Shown here: in pieces, positions 18,124 through 27,102 of the stretch | Layout: every line of letters starts with the position of its first letter | Numbering within the stretch: position 1 is the stretch's first letter | Assembly (NCBI RefSeq): GCF_003258705.1 | Contig: NZ_CP029480.1 | Location: 4,154,001 to 4,218,000, forward strand | DNA: 64,000 nt | Source: Arcticibacterium luteifluviistationis | Lineage (GTDB): Bacteria; Bacteroidota; Bacteroidia; Cytophagales; Spirosomataceae | Direction: 5' to 3' | Program-made: the position numbers and the translations under genes | Notes under the pieces: model-generated | The model's database searches: none | The model's input: only the letters and a program-made list of their open reading frames with translations | What the model was told of the DNA's origin: nothing

Positions 18124-18423
18124 ATGAACGGAGCTTTTGAAGAATTAATAAATAGTGAAACACCGGTATTAATAGATTTTTTTGCCACTTGGTGTGCCCC
18201 ATGTAAAGCTATGTCACCTGCCTTGCAGCAATTGGCTAACGAAATGGGAGAAAAAGTCAAAATTGTAAAAATTGACATTGATAAAAATCATGCACTTCAG
18301 CGAAAGTATAAAGTAACTGGAGTACCTACAGTAATGATTTTTAAGAACAGAAAGCAGCTTTTTAGGCAAACAGGCGTAATGATGTTGCCACAATTAAAAA
18401 AAGCTGTTCAGCCTCATTTATAA
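18124..18423 (+). CDS. thioredoxin-family protein
   Basis: 99-residue cytoplasmic thioredoxin fold without signal peptide. The redox motif is WCAPC (Trp23 to Cys27), a variant of the usual WCGPC, and the cis-proline stretch TGVPTVMIF is present near residue 65. It probably reduces protein disulfides. A strong terminator follows. Confidence 0.92.
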   Translation: MNGAFEELINSETPVLIDFFATWCAPCKAMSPALQQLANEMGEKVKIVKIDIDKNHALQRKYKVTGVPTVMIFKNRKQLFRQTGVMMLPQLKKAVQPHL

Positions 18424-18430
18424 AAAGAGT

Positions 18431-18460
18431 CCCGTTGTTTAGTAACAGCGGGTTTTTTTT
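18431..18460 (+). terminator. terminator after thioredoxin gene
   Basis: Stem CCCGTTGTT with AACAGCGGG (one G-T pair), loop TAGT-like, followed by eight T residues. Confidence 0.85.
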
Positions 18461-18550
18461 GACTTTTTCTTTACAATCCAAGACAAAATCCATCGATTTA
18501 CCATCTTTAAGCACTGCTATCTATCAAGATTTTAAGAATTGATGGTTTCT

Positions 18551-18558
18551 TAACTTTG
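18551..18558 (+). promoter_or_regulatory. Bacteroidota -7 element of the TerC-family gene
   Basis: TAACTTTG matches TAnnTTTG, 60 bases before the chosen ATG at 18618. Confidence 0.55.
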
Positions 18559-18617
18559 AAAGTAGCAATTTTGTCTTGCGTATTATTTCAAATATTTTAG
18601 CGTCAAAATTGTATCAA

Positions 18618-19388
18618 ATGGAACAACTTCTTACAACAGCAGCTCTTACTAGCGTATTTACTTTAACACTCCTTGAAATGGTTTTAGGGGTAGATAATAT
18701 CATTTTCATTTCCATAATTTCTGGAAAGCTGCCTATTAAGGATCAGAAAAAGGCTAGAAATATTGGTCTTGTATCTGCTATGGTTATTAGAGTAGGCTTA
18801 TTGTTTGTTTTAGGATGGATATTAGGTCTTGAAAAAGACTTGTTCAATCTTCAAGATTTGGGTTTGCCATTTGACATAGGAATGAGCGGAAAAGGCTTGA
18901 TTTTATTAGGAGGAGGATTATTTCTGCTTTATAAAGCCACTTCAGAAATTCACCATAAATTAGAAGGAGAGGAAGATGATTTTGGTAAAAAGGCAATTGC
19001 TTCTTCTTTGTCAAGAGCCATTTTGGACATAACAGTTATTAATATTATATTTTCGGTAGACTCTATTATTACTGCGGTAGGGATGACGGATGTTATACCT
19101 GTGATGGCTGCGGCTATTATTCTTTCTACTATTGGTATGTTATTGTTCGCTAAACCTGTAGGGGATTTTGTAGAGGCTCACCCTACCATTAAGATGCTTG
19201 CTTTGTCTTTCTTGGTGATGATAGGTACCTTACTAATAGCAGAAGCATTCCATTTTGCAGTGCCTAAAGGTTATGTGTATTTTGCTATGGCATTCTCCTT
19301 CTTAGTAGAAATGCTTAACATTAAAATGAGAAAATCTGCTGCAAAACCAGTGGAGTTAATAAAACACCTGAAGGAGGATAAAGCTTAA
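18618..19388 (+). CDS. TerC family integral membrane protein
   Basis: 256 residues with about seven hydrophobic segments. The TerC signature appears at the first helices (LLEMVLGVDNIIFISIISGKL near residue 17) and repeats as NIIFSVDSIITAVGMT near residue 138; both acidic residues lie in membrane helices, as in metal-exporting relatives such as Alx/MeeF-type proteins. Related proteins are linked to tellurium resistance or manganese export; the substrate here is unknown. The ATG at 18618 is chosen because the extension upstream to a TTG at 18576 would begin almost at the transcription start. Confidence 0.9.
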   Translation: MEQLLTTAALTSVFTLTLLEMVLGVDNIIFISIISGKLPIKDQKKARNIGLVSAMVIRVGLLFVLGWILGLEKDLFNLQDLGLPFDIGMSGKGLILLGGGLFLLYKATSEIHHKLEGEEDDFGKKAIASSLSRAILDITVINIIFSVDSIITAVGMTDVIPVMAAAIILSTIGMLLFAKPVGDFVEAHPTIKMLALSFLVMIGTLLIAEAFHFAVPKGYVYFAMAFSFLVEMLNIKMRKSAAKPVELIKHLKEDKA

Positions 19389-19397
19389 TTCATGTAA

Positions 19398-20150
19398 ATG
19401 AAAAAGTTTTTAAGTGTCTTATATACAGGCTGGTGTGGGATAGTCTTTGTGGTCCCTTTTTTATTCCTTTATCCTTTTATTTTTATCTGTATTCAGAATA
19501 AAAGGTGGCATCCTTTTGGGCATAAAATCGTACGATTTTGGTCTCAAATTTTCTTTCTTTTCACTGGAATGATTATCCAAAAGGACTGGAAATTTAAGCC
19601 GGATAAAAATAAGACGTACGTCTATGTGGCGAATCATTTTAGCTATTTGGACGTGGCTGCCGGAATGAATATTGTTGAAAACTACTTTGCTTATGTGGGT
19701 AAGAGTTCCGTTTCAAAAGTTCCGCTATTTGGATACATGTTTGACCAGCTTCATATTGCAGTCAATAGGGAAGACAAAAACAGCCGTTCAAAGACGATGT
19801 TACGCGGAATAAGAGCTTTAAAGAATGGAAGAAGCGTTTTCATTATGCCCGAAGGTGGTATTATATCAAAACAGATTCCGAAAATGGCTCAACCTTTTAA
19901 GGATGGACCTTTTATAATGGCTTTGGAAAACCAAGTTTCAATAGTCCCAATAAGTTATTTAAACAACTACCAGATAAATCCAGCTAACTTATTCAAATGG
20001 GGCTTGCCAAAAGTAATAATCAATAAGGAAATCAAGACGGAAGGAAAAACTTCTAAAGACATTGAGGCTTTAAAGAAAGAGGTTTATGATATTATTCAGA
20101 GCGATTTGGATAAATATTACGGTTTGGAAAAAACGGAATACTTAGGCTAG
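19398..20150 (+). CDS. 1-acyl-sn-glycerol-3-phosphate acyltransferase family protein
   Basis: 250 residues, PlsC-type acyltransferase that would add an acyl chain to lysophosphatidate at the inner membrane. The catalytic HX4D motif is at His80-Asp85 (NHFSYLD) and the glycerol-phosphate motif PEGG at residues 151-154; two N-terminal membrane helices (about 7-32 and 45-60) precede the domain. It starts 9 bases after the TerC-family gene and is probably in the same operon. Confidence 0.88.
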   Translation: MKKFLSVLYTGWCGIVFVVPFLFLYPFIFICIQNKRWHPFGHKIVRFWSQIFFLFTGMIIQKDWKFKPDKNKTYVYVANHFSYLDVAAGMNIVENYFAYVGKSSVSKVPLFGYMFDQLHIAVNREDKNSRSKTMLRGIRALKNGRSVFIMPEGGIISKQIPKMAQPFKDGPFIMALENQVSIVPISYLNNYQINPANLFKWGLPKVIINKEIKTEGKTSKDIEALKKEVYDIIQSDLDKYYGLEKTEYLG

Positions 20151-20154
20151 CATC

Positions 20155-20661
20155 TCACTTTTGTCCTTTGAAATGCCTTATCATCGTACCATAATCCATT
20201 TGATTTGCTAAGCCGAACAAACATCTAGTTATTCTAGTTGTTTTTGTTTCAATAGTTTTAGCAGATTCTATCCACTTAGAAAAGTACTTTTGATGACTTG
20301 GCGATAGTGTTTTGTAAAATGAGTCTGCAAGAGGTTCATCTTCCAGGCAGGCCAATAAATCTGATGAAAACTCAAACTCACTAGTATCTTCTTCTAGTTT
20401 TAGTAGCACCTTATCTCCTTCAGCTTTGTCTATTTCCTTTCTAATAGTATGATTCACGGGCAATATGAAATCGCCATTTCCTATCGGAATCAAAGCAACT
20501 TGTTTGATTTCTAGGTTATCAATAAGCCCCTTTACCCTATAAGATTTCTTGGTGTTTGGTTTTAAACTTTGCGAAATGTCCTTATTTATTTTGACAAAAG
20601 TCCAGCCTGTCTTTTCTCCCTGTTCACCATATTTATCCAATGTCAATTCTAAAACTACCAT
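20155..20661 (-). CDS. DUF1905 / YdeI-OmdA family protein
   Basis: 168 residues. The N-terminal half is a DUF1905-type beta-barrel (KINKDISQSLKPNTKKSYRV, then ALIPIGNGDFILPVNHTIRK), and the C-terminal half fits the YdeI/OmpD-associated helical domain (LADSFYKTLSPSHQKYFSKW, then IESAKTIETKTTRI). Such proteins are annotated as bacteriocin-protection or OmpD-associated, but their biochemical role is unclear. The gene converges with the acyltransferase gene with a 4-base gap. Confidence 0.8.
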   Translation of the reverse strand: MVVLELTLDKYGEQGEKTGWTFVKINKDISQSLKPNTKKSYRVKGLIDNLEIKQVALIPIGNGDFILPVNHTIRKEIDKAEGDKVLLKLEEDTSEFEFSSDLLACLEDEPLADSFYKTLSPSHQKYFSKWIESAKTIETKTTRITRCLFGLANQMDYGTMIRHFKGQK

Positions 20662-20699
20662 ATAGTAAAGTTCCTTTTTTAAAGATAGCGTATTTGCGT

Positions 20700-20707
20700 T
20701 ATGTTTG
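20700..20707 (+). promoter_or_regulatory. Bacteroidota -7 element of the GH26 gene
   Basis: TATGTTTG matches TAnnTTTG and overlaps the first in-frame ATG at 20701, which therefore cannot be the translation start. Confidence 0.6.
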
Positions 20708-20751
20708 AATGCCTTATTTTCATTTCAAACTTAGTATTCAACCTCAACCCT

Positions 20752-21861
20752 ATGAAATTTATAAAGTTAATATTTGTGGTTTTATTGGCAGCCAGCCCTA
20801 GTTTTTGTCAGTTAATAGACAAAGATGCTACCAGAGAAACCTTAAAACTATTCAAAAGTCTAAAGAAAATTCAGAAGAAAGGTGTTGTTTTTGGTCATCA
20901 ACATGCTACGGAGTATGGCAGAGGGTGGCGAGGAGATGATAATAGGTCTGATGTGAAATCAGTGGTAGGTACACATCCAGGAGTTATTGGAATTGACTTT
21001 AGTGGTTTTACAGGAAGAAATGCTGACTTATATAAAAAGAACCTTAAAAAAATAGTGGAAGATGCGTATAACCGTGGTGGTATAATTACCGTGGCTTGGC
21101 ACTTTTATAATCCTATGGGCAAGGGTGGATTCTATTGGGAAGGTTCAGATTCTATAAAAGTAGTGCCTAGGCTTATCCCAGGAGGAGATGGTCACGTAAA
21201 ATATAAAGAGATATTAGATGAAGTAGCGAAGTGGGTTAACTCTTGTCGTGGTGTGAATGGAGAGTTAATTCCAATGATTTTTCGTCCATATCATGAGTTT
21301 GATGGCGGATGGTTTTGGTGGGGAGCACCACATTGTTCTGTTGATGAGTTTAAAACACTTTGGAAGTTTACATTATCTTATTTGAGGGACGAAAAGAACG
21401 TTCATAGCTTTATTTGGGCTTTTTCTCCGGATAATAAGTTTAATACAGAGGCGGAATTTTTGGAAAGGTATCCGGGAGACGAATGGGTGGACATGGTGGG
21501 AATGGATAATTATGCTGATATGGGAAGAAACAGATATGATTTGGATGCCGCAGTTGCTAAACTAAAAGTGGTATCTGATTATGCTCGAAAGCACAAAAAA
21601 CTGGCTGCTTTTACAGAAACCGGGCTAGAGTCAATACCTAATAAAACGTGGTGGACAGAAACACTTTTAAAAGTACTTAAGGCTGAAAATCTAAGGCTGA
21701 GTTATGTTTTAGTTTGGAGAAATGACCAGAATAGTGAAACCCATTACTATGGTCCAGTGCCAAATCATATTAGTGCACCAGATTTTATAAAGTTTTATCA
21801 AGACAAGTTTACTTGGTTTGAAGAAGATTTGATTAAAAAGAATATTTATAAGAAAAAGTAG
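20752..21861 (+). CDS. glycoside hydrolase family 26, beta-mannanase-like
   Basis: 369 residues from the ATG at 20752, which begins a clean signal peptide (ending PSFCQ); the longer start at 20701 overlaps a promoter element. The GH26 catalytic pair is visible: acid/base Glu182 in FRPYHEFDGGWFWWG and nucleophile Glu289 in AAFTETG. GHQHATEYGRGWRG near residue 48 and the conserved VAWHFYNP are also typical. It probably cleaves beta-mannan or a related glucan outside the cytoplasm. It precedes the oxidoreductase cluster, so a shared carbohydrate context is likely but not proven. Confidence 0.9.
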   Translation: MKFIKLIFVVLLAASPSFCQLIDKDATRETLKLFKSLKKIQKKGVVFGHQHATEYGRGWRGDDNRSDVKSVVGTHPGVIGIDFSGFTGRNADLYKKNLKKIVEDAYNRGGIITVAWHFYNPMGKGGFYWEGSDSIKVVPRLIPGGDGHVKYKEILDEVAKWVNSCRGVNGELIPMIFRPYHEFDGGWFWWGAPHCSVDEFKTLWKFTLSYLRDEKNVHSFIWAFSPDNKFNTEAEFLERYPGDEWVDMVGMDNYADMGRNRYDLDAAVAKLKVVSDYARKHKKLAAFTETGLESIPNKTWWTETLLKVLKAENLRLSYVLVWRNDQNSETHYYGPVPNHISAPDFIKFYQDKFTWFEEDLIKKNIYKKK

Positions 21862-21995
21862 CTTTAATTGACCCATTTGAGGTTTTAAGAGCTTTTGTCT
21901 TTACAGAGAGAGGTTTTATCTAAACAATTTTCTCACCTTAAGGTGTGATTCGTTGTTTATACTAATTTACACTTTTATAATATTAATCAGGCGAT

Positions 21996-22520
21996 ATGCA
22001 AAGACGAGAATTGTTGAAAAGATTGGCACTTGGTGCCGGTGCTGTAGTGGCATTACCGACTTGGGCAAACGCCTGGTCATCATCAAAACTAGTTAGTTCA
22101 GGAGTATTTTCTTCTTTAGAGCAAGGTTTGCTTTCTAGCATTGCTGGCACTTTTATTCCAGAAGGAAAAAATGAACCTGGGGCGATAGGTTTAGAAGTGG
22201 ATAAGTTCTTAGATAGGCTTTTTGCGGATTGTTATACGGAAGAAGACCAGCAAAAAATAAAGGAAGGTATGACCTTGTTAAACAGCACCGCTAAAACGTC
22301 GTATAAAAAACCATTTTCTGAATGTACACAAGCCCAGCGAGAGAGTCTTTTAATAGGCTTTTCTGAACCAAGTACAGCGGATAAAGAGTGGTTTTATGAT
22401 ACACTAAAAAAGGAAACCATAAGAGGTTATACTACATCAGAATATGTGATGGTAAATCATTACGACTATGTAATGGCTCCAGGGCATTATGACGGATGTG
22501 TTGATGTGGTTGAGGCTTAG
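21996..22520 (+). CDS. gluconate 2-dehydrogenase subunit 3 family protein
   Basis: 174 residues. The N-terminus RRELLKRLALGAGAVVALPT looks like a twin-arginine-type export signal. The remainder fits the small subunit 3 family that partners periplasmic GMC dehydrogenases (SSIAGTFIPEGKNEPGAIGL near residue 47, ending in a conserved VMVNHYDYVMAPGHYDGC). It likely assists export or assembly of the large subunit encoded 40 bases downstream, which has no signal of its own. Confidence 0.87.
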   Translation: MQRRELLKRLALGAGAVVALPTWANAWSSSKLVSSGVFSSLEQGLLSSIAGTFIPEGKNEPGAIGLEVDKFLDRLFADCYTEEDQQKIKEGMTLLNSTAKTSYKKPFSECTQAQRESLLIGFSEPSTADKEWFYDTLKKETIRGYTTSEYVMVNHYDYVMAPGHYDGCVDVVEA

Positions 22521-22560
22521 CCTCATTTTAATTAGAAAATTGTATTAAAGAATTATAGAT

Positions 22561-24264
22561 ATGGCAAACCTAAATTTAGAGGTAAAGAAGAAGCACAAAT
22601 ATGACGCTATTGTAATAGGGTCTGGTGCTAGTGGGGGATGGGCAGCTAAGGAGCTTTGCGATAGAGGTCTTAAAACGCTGGTTTTAGAAAGAGGAAGAGG
22701 TGTCAAACACATTGAAGACTATCCTACGGCTTCTAAAGCCCCTTGGGATTTTGAGCATAGAGGAAATGTTACACAAGAGCAGCGTAAAGGTTTTGAAATG
22801 GCAAAGTTTATGCGAGCAGAAACCCTGCATTGGGCTTTGCCAGATGATGAACAACCAATAGTTCAAGAAAAACCTTTTAACTGGTTTAGAGGATATCATG
22901 AAGGAGGAAAATCTTTGCTTTGGGCCCGTCAAACACAGCGATGGTCAGATTTTGATTATGAAGGTCCAGCAAGGGATGGTTTTGCGGTAGATTGGCCTAT
23001 TCGCTATAAAGACATAGTAGCTTGGTATGAGCATGTTGAAAAATTCGCAGGAATAGCAGGTTTTAATGATAACCTAGATGCTTTGCCAAATAGCATTGTT
23101 CAGCCTGGTTGGGATTTAAATTGTGTAGAACAGCATTTTAAAGAAACCATAGAGAAGACTTATAATGACCGTTTTTTGGTTTTTGGAAGATGTGCACACC
23201 TTACAGATCCTCAGCAAATTCACTATGACCAAGGTCGTGGAAAATGTATGAGCCAGCGAATGTGTAACAGAGGCTGTAACTATGGCGGATATTTTAGTAG
23301 CAACTCTAGTACATTGCCATGGGCCGCTAAAACAGGTAACCTTACTTTAAGACCGCACTCTGTAGTACATTCTATAATCTATGATGAAAGAAAAGAGAAA
23401 GCAACGGGAGTTCGAGTGATTGATGCCACAAGCAAAGAAATGGTTGAGTTTTATGCTAAGGTGATTTTTGTGAATGGCTCCGCTATAAATACCAATGCTA
23501 TTTTGATGAATTCTACGTCAAATCGTTTTGAAAATGGTTTAGGGAACGATAGCGGCGTGCTTGGAAAGTACATTGCATGGCATAATTATAGAGGTCAAGT
23601 GTCGGGGAAATACGACGGATTTAAAGACAAAAAAACAAGCGGAGCACATCCAAGTCATTCTTATATTCCAAGGTTTAGAAACTTACGTAAACACGAAGAA
23701 AACTTCCTGAGAGGTTATGCAACCGGAATAGGAGGGGGAAGAGGCAATCATTCTTCTAAAGACGGAATAGGTGACGAGCTAAGAGATAATCTTTTGAACC
23801 GAGAATTAGGCGGTTGGAATTTATCCGGGTGGATGATGGGAGAAACGATTCCAGTGGAAGAAAATCACATTAGACTGCACGAGAACCTTAAGGATAAGTA
23901 CGGTATTCCTCAGATTGTTTTTTCTTGCGAATGGCAGGACAATGACACCAAAATGGTGGAAGATTTCCAGACAACAATGGCGGAAATGTTTGAAAAAGTG
24001 GGTTTTGAAGATATAAAAACTAGAGACTCAAAAGCGGTACCTGGTTCTGATATTCATGAAATGGGTGGAGTGCGAATGGGTCATGATGCTAAAACATCTA
24101 TTTTGAACAAACACAATCAGGTACACTCTTGTAAAAATGTTTTTGTGACTGATGGTGCTTGCATGACTTCGACCAGTACGCAGAATCCAACATTGACTTA
24201 TATGGCTTATGCAGCTCGTGCAGCCAATTTTGCGGCAGACGAATTAAAAAAGAAGAACCTTTAA
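22561..24264 (+). CDS. GMC family FAD oxidoreductase (sugar dehydrogenase large subunit)
   Basis: 567 residues. FAD-binding GSGASG at residues 20-25; the C-terminal GMC catalytic part shows SDIHEMGGVRMGHDAKTS and STQNPTLTYMAYAARAA, supplying the catalytic His and Asn. CNRGCNYGGYFSSNS near residue 238 is typical of the gluconate/glucoside dehydrogenase branch. With subunit 3 it should oxidise a sugar hydroxyl, possibly in the periplasm by hitch-hiking through the Tat system. No cytochrome subunit gene is adjacent. The substrate is unknown; the next gene suggests sugar or keto-sugar metabolism. Confidence 0.92.
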   Translation: MANLNLEVKKKHKYDAIVIGSGASGGWAAKELCDRGLKTLVLERGRGVKHIEDYPTASKAPWDFEHRGNVTQEQRKGFEMAKFMRAETLHWALPDDEQPIVQEKPFNWFRGYHEGGKSLLWARQTQRWSDFDYEGPARDGFAVDWPIRYKDIVAWYEHVEKFAGIAGFNDNLDALPNSIVQPGWDLNCVEQHFKETIEKTYNDRFLVFGRCAHLTDPQQIHYDQGRGKCMSQRMCNRGCNYGGYFSSNSSTLPWAAKTGNLTLRPHSVVHSIIYDERKEKATGVRVIDATSKEMVEFYAKVIFVNGSAINTNAILMNSTSNRFENGLGNDSGVLGKYIAWHNYRGQVSGKYDGFKDKKTSGAHPSHSYIPRFRNLRKHEENFLRGYATGIGGGRGNHSSKDGIGDELRDNLLNRELGGWNLSGWMMGETIPVEENHIRLHENLKDKYGIPQIVFSCEWQDNDTKMVEDFQTTMAEMFEKVGFEDIKTRDSKAVPGSDIHEMGGVRMGHDAKTSILNKHNQVHSCKNVFVTDGACMTSTSTQNPTLTYMAYAARAANFAADELKKKNL

Positions 24265-24284
24265 TTATTTAACAATCTCAAGAA

Positions 24285-25175
24285 ATGATGAAAACAATTT
24301 ATTCCTTCCTTTTCCTTGCTCTTTTTGCAATGGGATGTGCTTCAGAAAGCAGTACTGAAGAAAGTACGCCCCTTTTTAAAGGCGAGTTTGGTGTTCAAGC
24401 TTATACTTTTAGAGAACAGTTTAAAGACAGCACCAGAACGGTAGAGCAAAACTTAGACATGATTGCCGAAATGGGCTTTACAGAACTAGAAGGCGGTGCA
24501 CCAAAAGGTGTGGCACCAGAAGACTTTAAGGCAATGTGTGAAGAAAGAGGAATTAGCATTCCGGCGTCAGGAAGTGGTTTTGGTGAGTTAGAAGAAAACC
24601 CACAAGCGGTTGCAGATAGAGCGAAGGCTTTAGGTTCTAAATTTGTGATGTGTGCTTGGATACCACACAATGGTAGCGAAGGTTTTAATTTTGATGATGC
24701 TAAAAAAGCTGTGGAGGTTTTCAATGCTGCAGGAAAAGTCTTAGCAGAGAATGGTTTAACATTCTGTTATCATGACCATGGCTATGAGTTTAAGCCAAAC
24801 CCAGAAGGAGAAGGAACAATGATGGATTATATCATTCAAAACACTAACCCAGATTATGTTTCTTTTGAAATGGATGTACTTTGGACCATGCATGGTGGAG
24901 GTTCTGATGCTCCTCAGCAGCTTTTAGAGAAATACGGAAATCGCTGGAAGTTAATGCATGTCAAAGACTTGAAGAAAGGTATAGTAGGCGATGGTTCTGG
25001 TGGAACTCCTGCAGAAAATGATGTGGTTCTTGGAACGGGTCAAGCTGATTGGCCAGCTATTTTAAAACTTGCTAATGAAGTAGGAATTAAGCATTACTTT
25101 ATTGAAGATGAAAGCGAGCACGAAATAGAGAATATTCCTTTGAGCATAGCTTATTTGAAAAGTTTGAAGGAGTAA
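24285..25175 (+). CDS. sugar phosphate isomerase/epimerase-like TIM-barrel lipoprotein
   Basis: 296 residues. A lipoprotein signal ends at Cys18 (LALFAMGC), so this AP-endonuclease-2-like TIM barrel acts in the envelope. Barrel features include FGVQAYTFREQF near residue 36, YHDHGYEF near residue 160, VSFEMDVLWTMHGG and MHVKDLKKG; the final strand has HYFIEDESEH. Related lipoproteins accompany GMC dehydrogenases in glycoside-oxidation loci of Bacteroidota. It starts 20 bases after the GMC gene and ends the operon before a terminator. An ATG one codon in is an alternative start. Confidence 0.87.
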   Translation: MMKTIYSFLFLALFAMGCASESSTEESTPLFKGEFGVQAYTFREQFKDSTRTVEQNLDMIAEMGFTELEGGAPKGVAPEDFKAMCEERGISIPASGSGFGELEENPQAVADRAKALGSKFVMCAWIPHNGSEGFNFDDAKKAVEVFNAAGKVLAENGLTFCYHDHGYEFKPNPEGEGTMMDYIIQNTNPDYVSFEMDVLWTMHGGGSDAPQQLLEKYGNRWKLMHVKDLKKGIVGDGSGGTPAENDVVLGTGQADWPAILKLANEVGIKHYFIEDESEHEIENIPLSIAYLKSLKE

Positions 25176-25200
25176 GCAGTCTTGATAGCTATTTTCTTAA

Positions 25201-25235
25201 GTCCATTTGAGATACACTCAAATGGACTTTTTTTT
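25201..25235 (+). terminator. terminator after oxidoreductase cluster
   Basis: Perfect 11-bp stem (GTCCATTTGAG with CTCAAATGGAC), 5-base loop, then eight T residues. Confidence 0.92.
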
Positions 25236-25277
25236 GATTAGAATTTTCAATCAATTTCAAATCAAGTTTGGAAGATG

Positions 25278-25307
25278 TTGTGAATGGATGCAATCTCCTT
25301 AGTTTTG
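25278..25307 (+). promoter_or_regulatory. Bacteroidota promoter of the WbsX-type gene
   Basis: TTG at 25278-25280 and TAGTTTTG at 25300-25307 are separated by 19 bases, the usual spacing. The gene starts 37 bases downstream. Confidence 0.7.
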
Positions 25308-25344
25308 CAATCCATTAATATTTAGTCAAAAGTTCCAAGACTCT

Positions 25345-26421
25345 ATGAGTAAAAAATTAAGAGCTCTCGCCGTAGTACTTCCTCAGTTTCACCCTATCCC
25401 AGAAAACGATAAATGGTGGGGTAAGGGCTTCACTGAATGGACTAATGTAACCAAAGCTAAGCCAAGGTTTAAAAACCATTACCAACCCCATTTACCATCT
25501 GACCTTGGTTTTTACGACCTAAGACTGGAACAAACAAGAGAAGAACAAGCGAAGTTGGCAAAAGAGCATGATATTTTTGGCTTTTGTTATTACCATTATT
25601 GGTTTAACGGAGAGCGTCTTATTGAACAGCCCTTTAATGAGATCTTAAGACTTAAAAAACCTGATTTCCCTTTTTTATTATGCTGGGCAAACGAAAATTG
25701 GACTAGAAGATGGGACGGAATGGACAGGGAGGTGTTAATGCAGCAAGATTATAGTGAGGCAGATCATAGAGAGCATGCTAGATACCTTTGTAAAGACGTT
25801 TTTTCTGATCCCCGTTATATTAGAGTTGATAATAAGCCGGTCTTTTTGTTTTATAACACCCACATCATTCCCGAGCTTAAATCTTCTATTGCTATCTGGA
25901 AAGAGGAAGCGAAGAAACATGGTTTTGATGACTTATACATTTGTGGTGTAAAAACGTTTGAAAGTGCCATTCCTAATGCAAAAGAAGTTGGTTTGGATGC
26001 GGTGATAGAATGGCAACCAGACTGGGATAATGTAAATCTAAAACCAAGTTTATGGAACAGGATAAAGGATAAGTTAGGTTATGGAAGTTCTTATAAAAAG
26101 GATAATTATGGGGAATTAGTCAAACGAATGCTGGCTAAGGATGAGCCTAAGTTTAAGCACTATCCTTGCATTACACCTAGTTGGGATAATACTGCTAGAA
26201 GAAAACAAAACGCTTTTATAGTGGAGGGTTCTACGCCGGAACTTTATGGCTCATGGTTGAATGAAATCTGCGAGAAGTTTGAACCAGAATCGGAAGAAGA
26301 AAATTTTGTATTTATAAATGCTTGGAATGAGTGGGCGGAAGGAAATCACTTAGAGCCCGATCTAAAGTGGGGTAGAGGCTACTTAGAAGCGACAAAAAAG
26401 ATACTTTCAAAGTACCTTTAA
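25345..26421 (+). CDS. WbsX family (GH99-like) glycan protein
   Basis: 358 residues without signal peptide. The N-terminal LPQFHPIPENDKWWGKGF and GFTEWTNV segments, FGFCYYHYWFNGERL near residue 80, and LLCWANENWTRRWDG near residue 112 are hallmarks of the WbsX family found in O-antigen and polysaccharide loci; NAWNEWAEGNHLEPD lies near the C-terminus. Such proteins are thought to act on cell-surface polysaccharide, often annotated as glycosyltransferases with a GH99-like fold. GDP-L-fucose synthase nearby suits a surface-glycan role. Its end overlaps the convergent TVP38-type gene by 4 bases. Confidence 0.88.
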   Translation: MSKKLRALAVVLPQFHPIPENDKWWGKGFTEWTNVTKAKPRFKNHYQPHLPSDLGFYDLRLEQTREEQAKLAKEHDIFGFCYYHYWFNGERLIEQPFNEILRLKKPDFPFLLCWANENWTRRWDGMDREVLMQQDYSEADHREHARYLCKDVFSDPRYIRVDNKPVFLFYNTHIIPELKSSIAIWKEEAKKHGFDDLYICGVKTFESAIPNAKEVGLDAVIEWQPDWDNVNLKPSLWNRIKDKLGYGSSYKKDNYGELVKRMLAKDEPKFKHYPCITPSWDNTARRKQNAFIVEGSTPELYGSWLNEICEKFEPESEEENFVFINAWNEWAEGNHLEPDLKWGRGYLEATKKILSKYL

Positions 26422-27098
26422 ACTCTTTTTACAGCTTTATTAATTACCCAAACAAGACCAACTAGGGATATTAAAATCAGGCCTATTAGAAGTATTTGTT
26501 GGAAACTACCGCTGTTAGGGTCTTTTAAAAGGCGTTGAATTTCTTTTGCCTGCGTTCCTGTCCACAAAGAAACAAGGGTTCTAGGAATCATACCGAGAAA
26601 ACCTCCGAGTAAAATGTTTTTCAATTTTGCTCCAGAGAGCGTAAAAATAACATTGGTTAAAGTGAATGGGAGAACGGGAGAGAGTTTTGTCAGCGTAATG
26701 ATTTTCAATTCATCTGTTTTGATACTCTCTAAGAGTTTTTTTGCTTTAGGGTTAGCTTCAATAAAGCCCGTAAAGCGATTTTGGTCCAAAGCTCTCACTA
26801 TCCTATTTATTAAATAGATTGAGAGCAGGTTAATAATAAACAGCCAAGGCAAGGTTTGCCAACCCCAAAAATAACCCAATACTAAGGCACAAAATGTAGG
26901 TGGAGTTAAGGCTAATGCTTGACTAAATATACCTAAGAGACAAAAGGAAATCCATTCGGTAGAAGCCATTGAAGAAAAGTATTCTTCGTTATTGATAAAA
27001 AAATATCCAAGAAAAGAGGTGGTTAAAAGAGGTACTATCATAAGCACCACCGAAGTAAGAACAGGAATACTTAAGTACCTCTTAAAAGCCTTTTTCAC
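26418..27098 (-). CDS. TVP38/TMEM64 (VTT domain) membrane protein
   Basis: 226 residues with about five hydrophobic stretches. The VTT/DedA-like core is visible as LVLGYFWGW near residue 75 and the LTKLSPVLPFTLTNVIFTLSGAK-like region near residue 135 with GGFLGMIPRTLVSLWTG downstream. Members are inner-membrane proteins with suspected lipid-scrambling or transport roles. It follows fcl with a 4-base gap on the minus strand. Confidence 0.85.
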   Translation of the reverse strand: MKKAFKRYLSIPVLTSVVLMIVPLLTTSFLGYFFINNEEYFSSMASTEWISFCLLGIFSQALALTPPTFCALVLGYFWGWQTLPWLFIINLLSIYLINRIVRALDQNRFTGFIEANPKAKKLLESIKTDELKIITLTKLSPVLPFTLTNVIFTLSGAKLKNILLGGFLGMIPRTLVSLWTGTQAKEIQRLLKDPNSGSFQQILLIGLILISLVGLVWVINKAVKRV

Positions 27099-27102
27099 AG
27101 AA

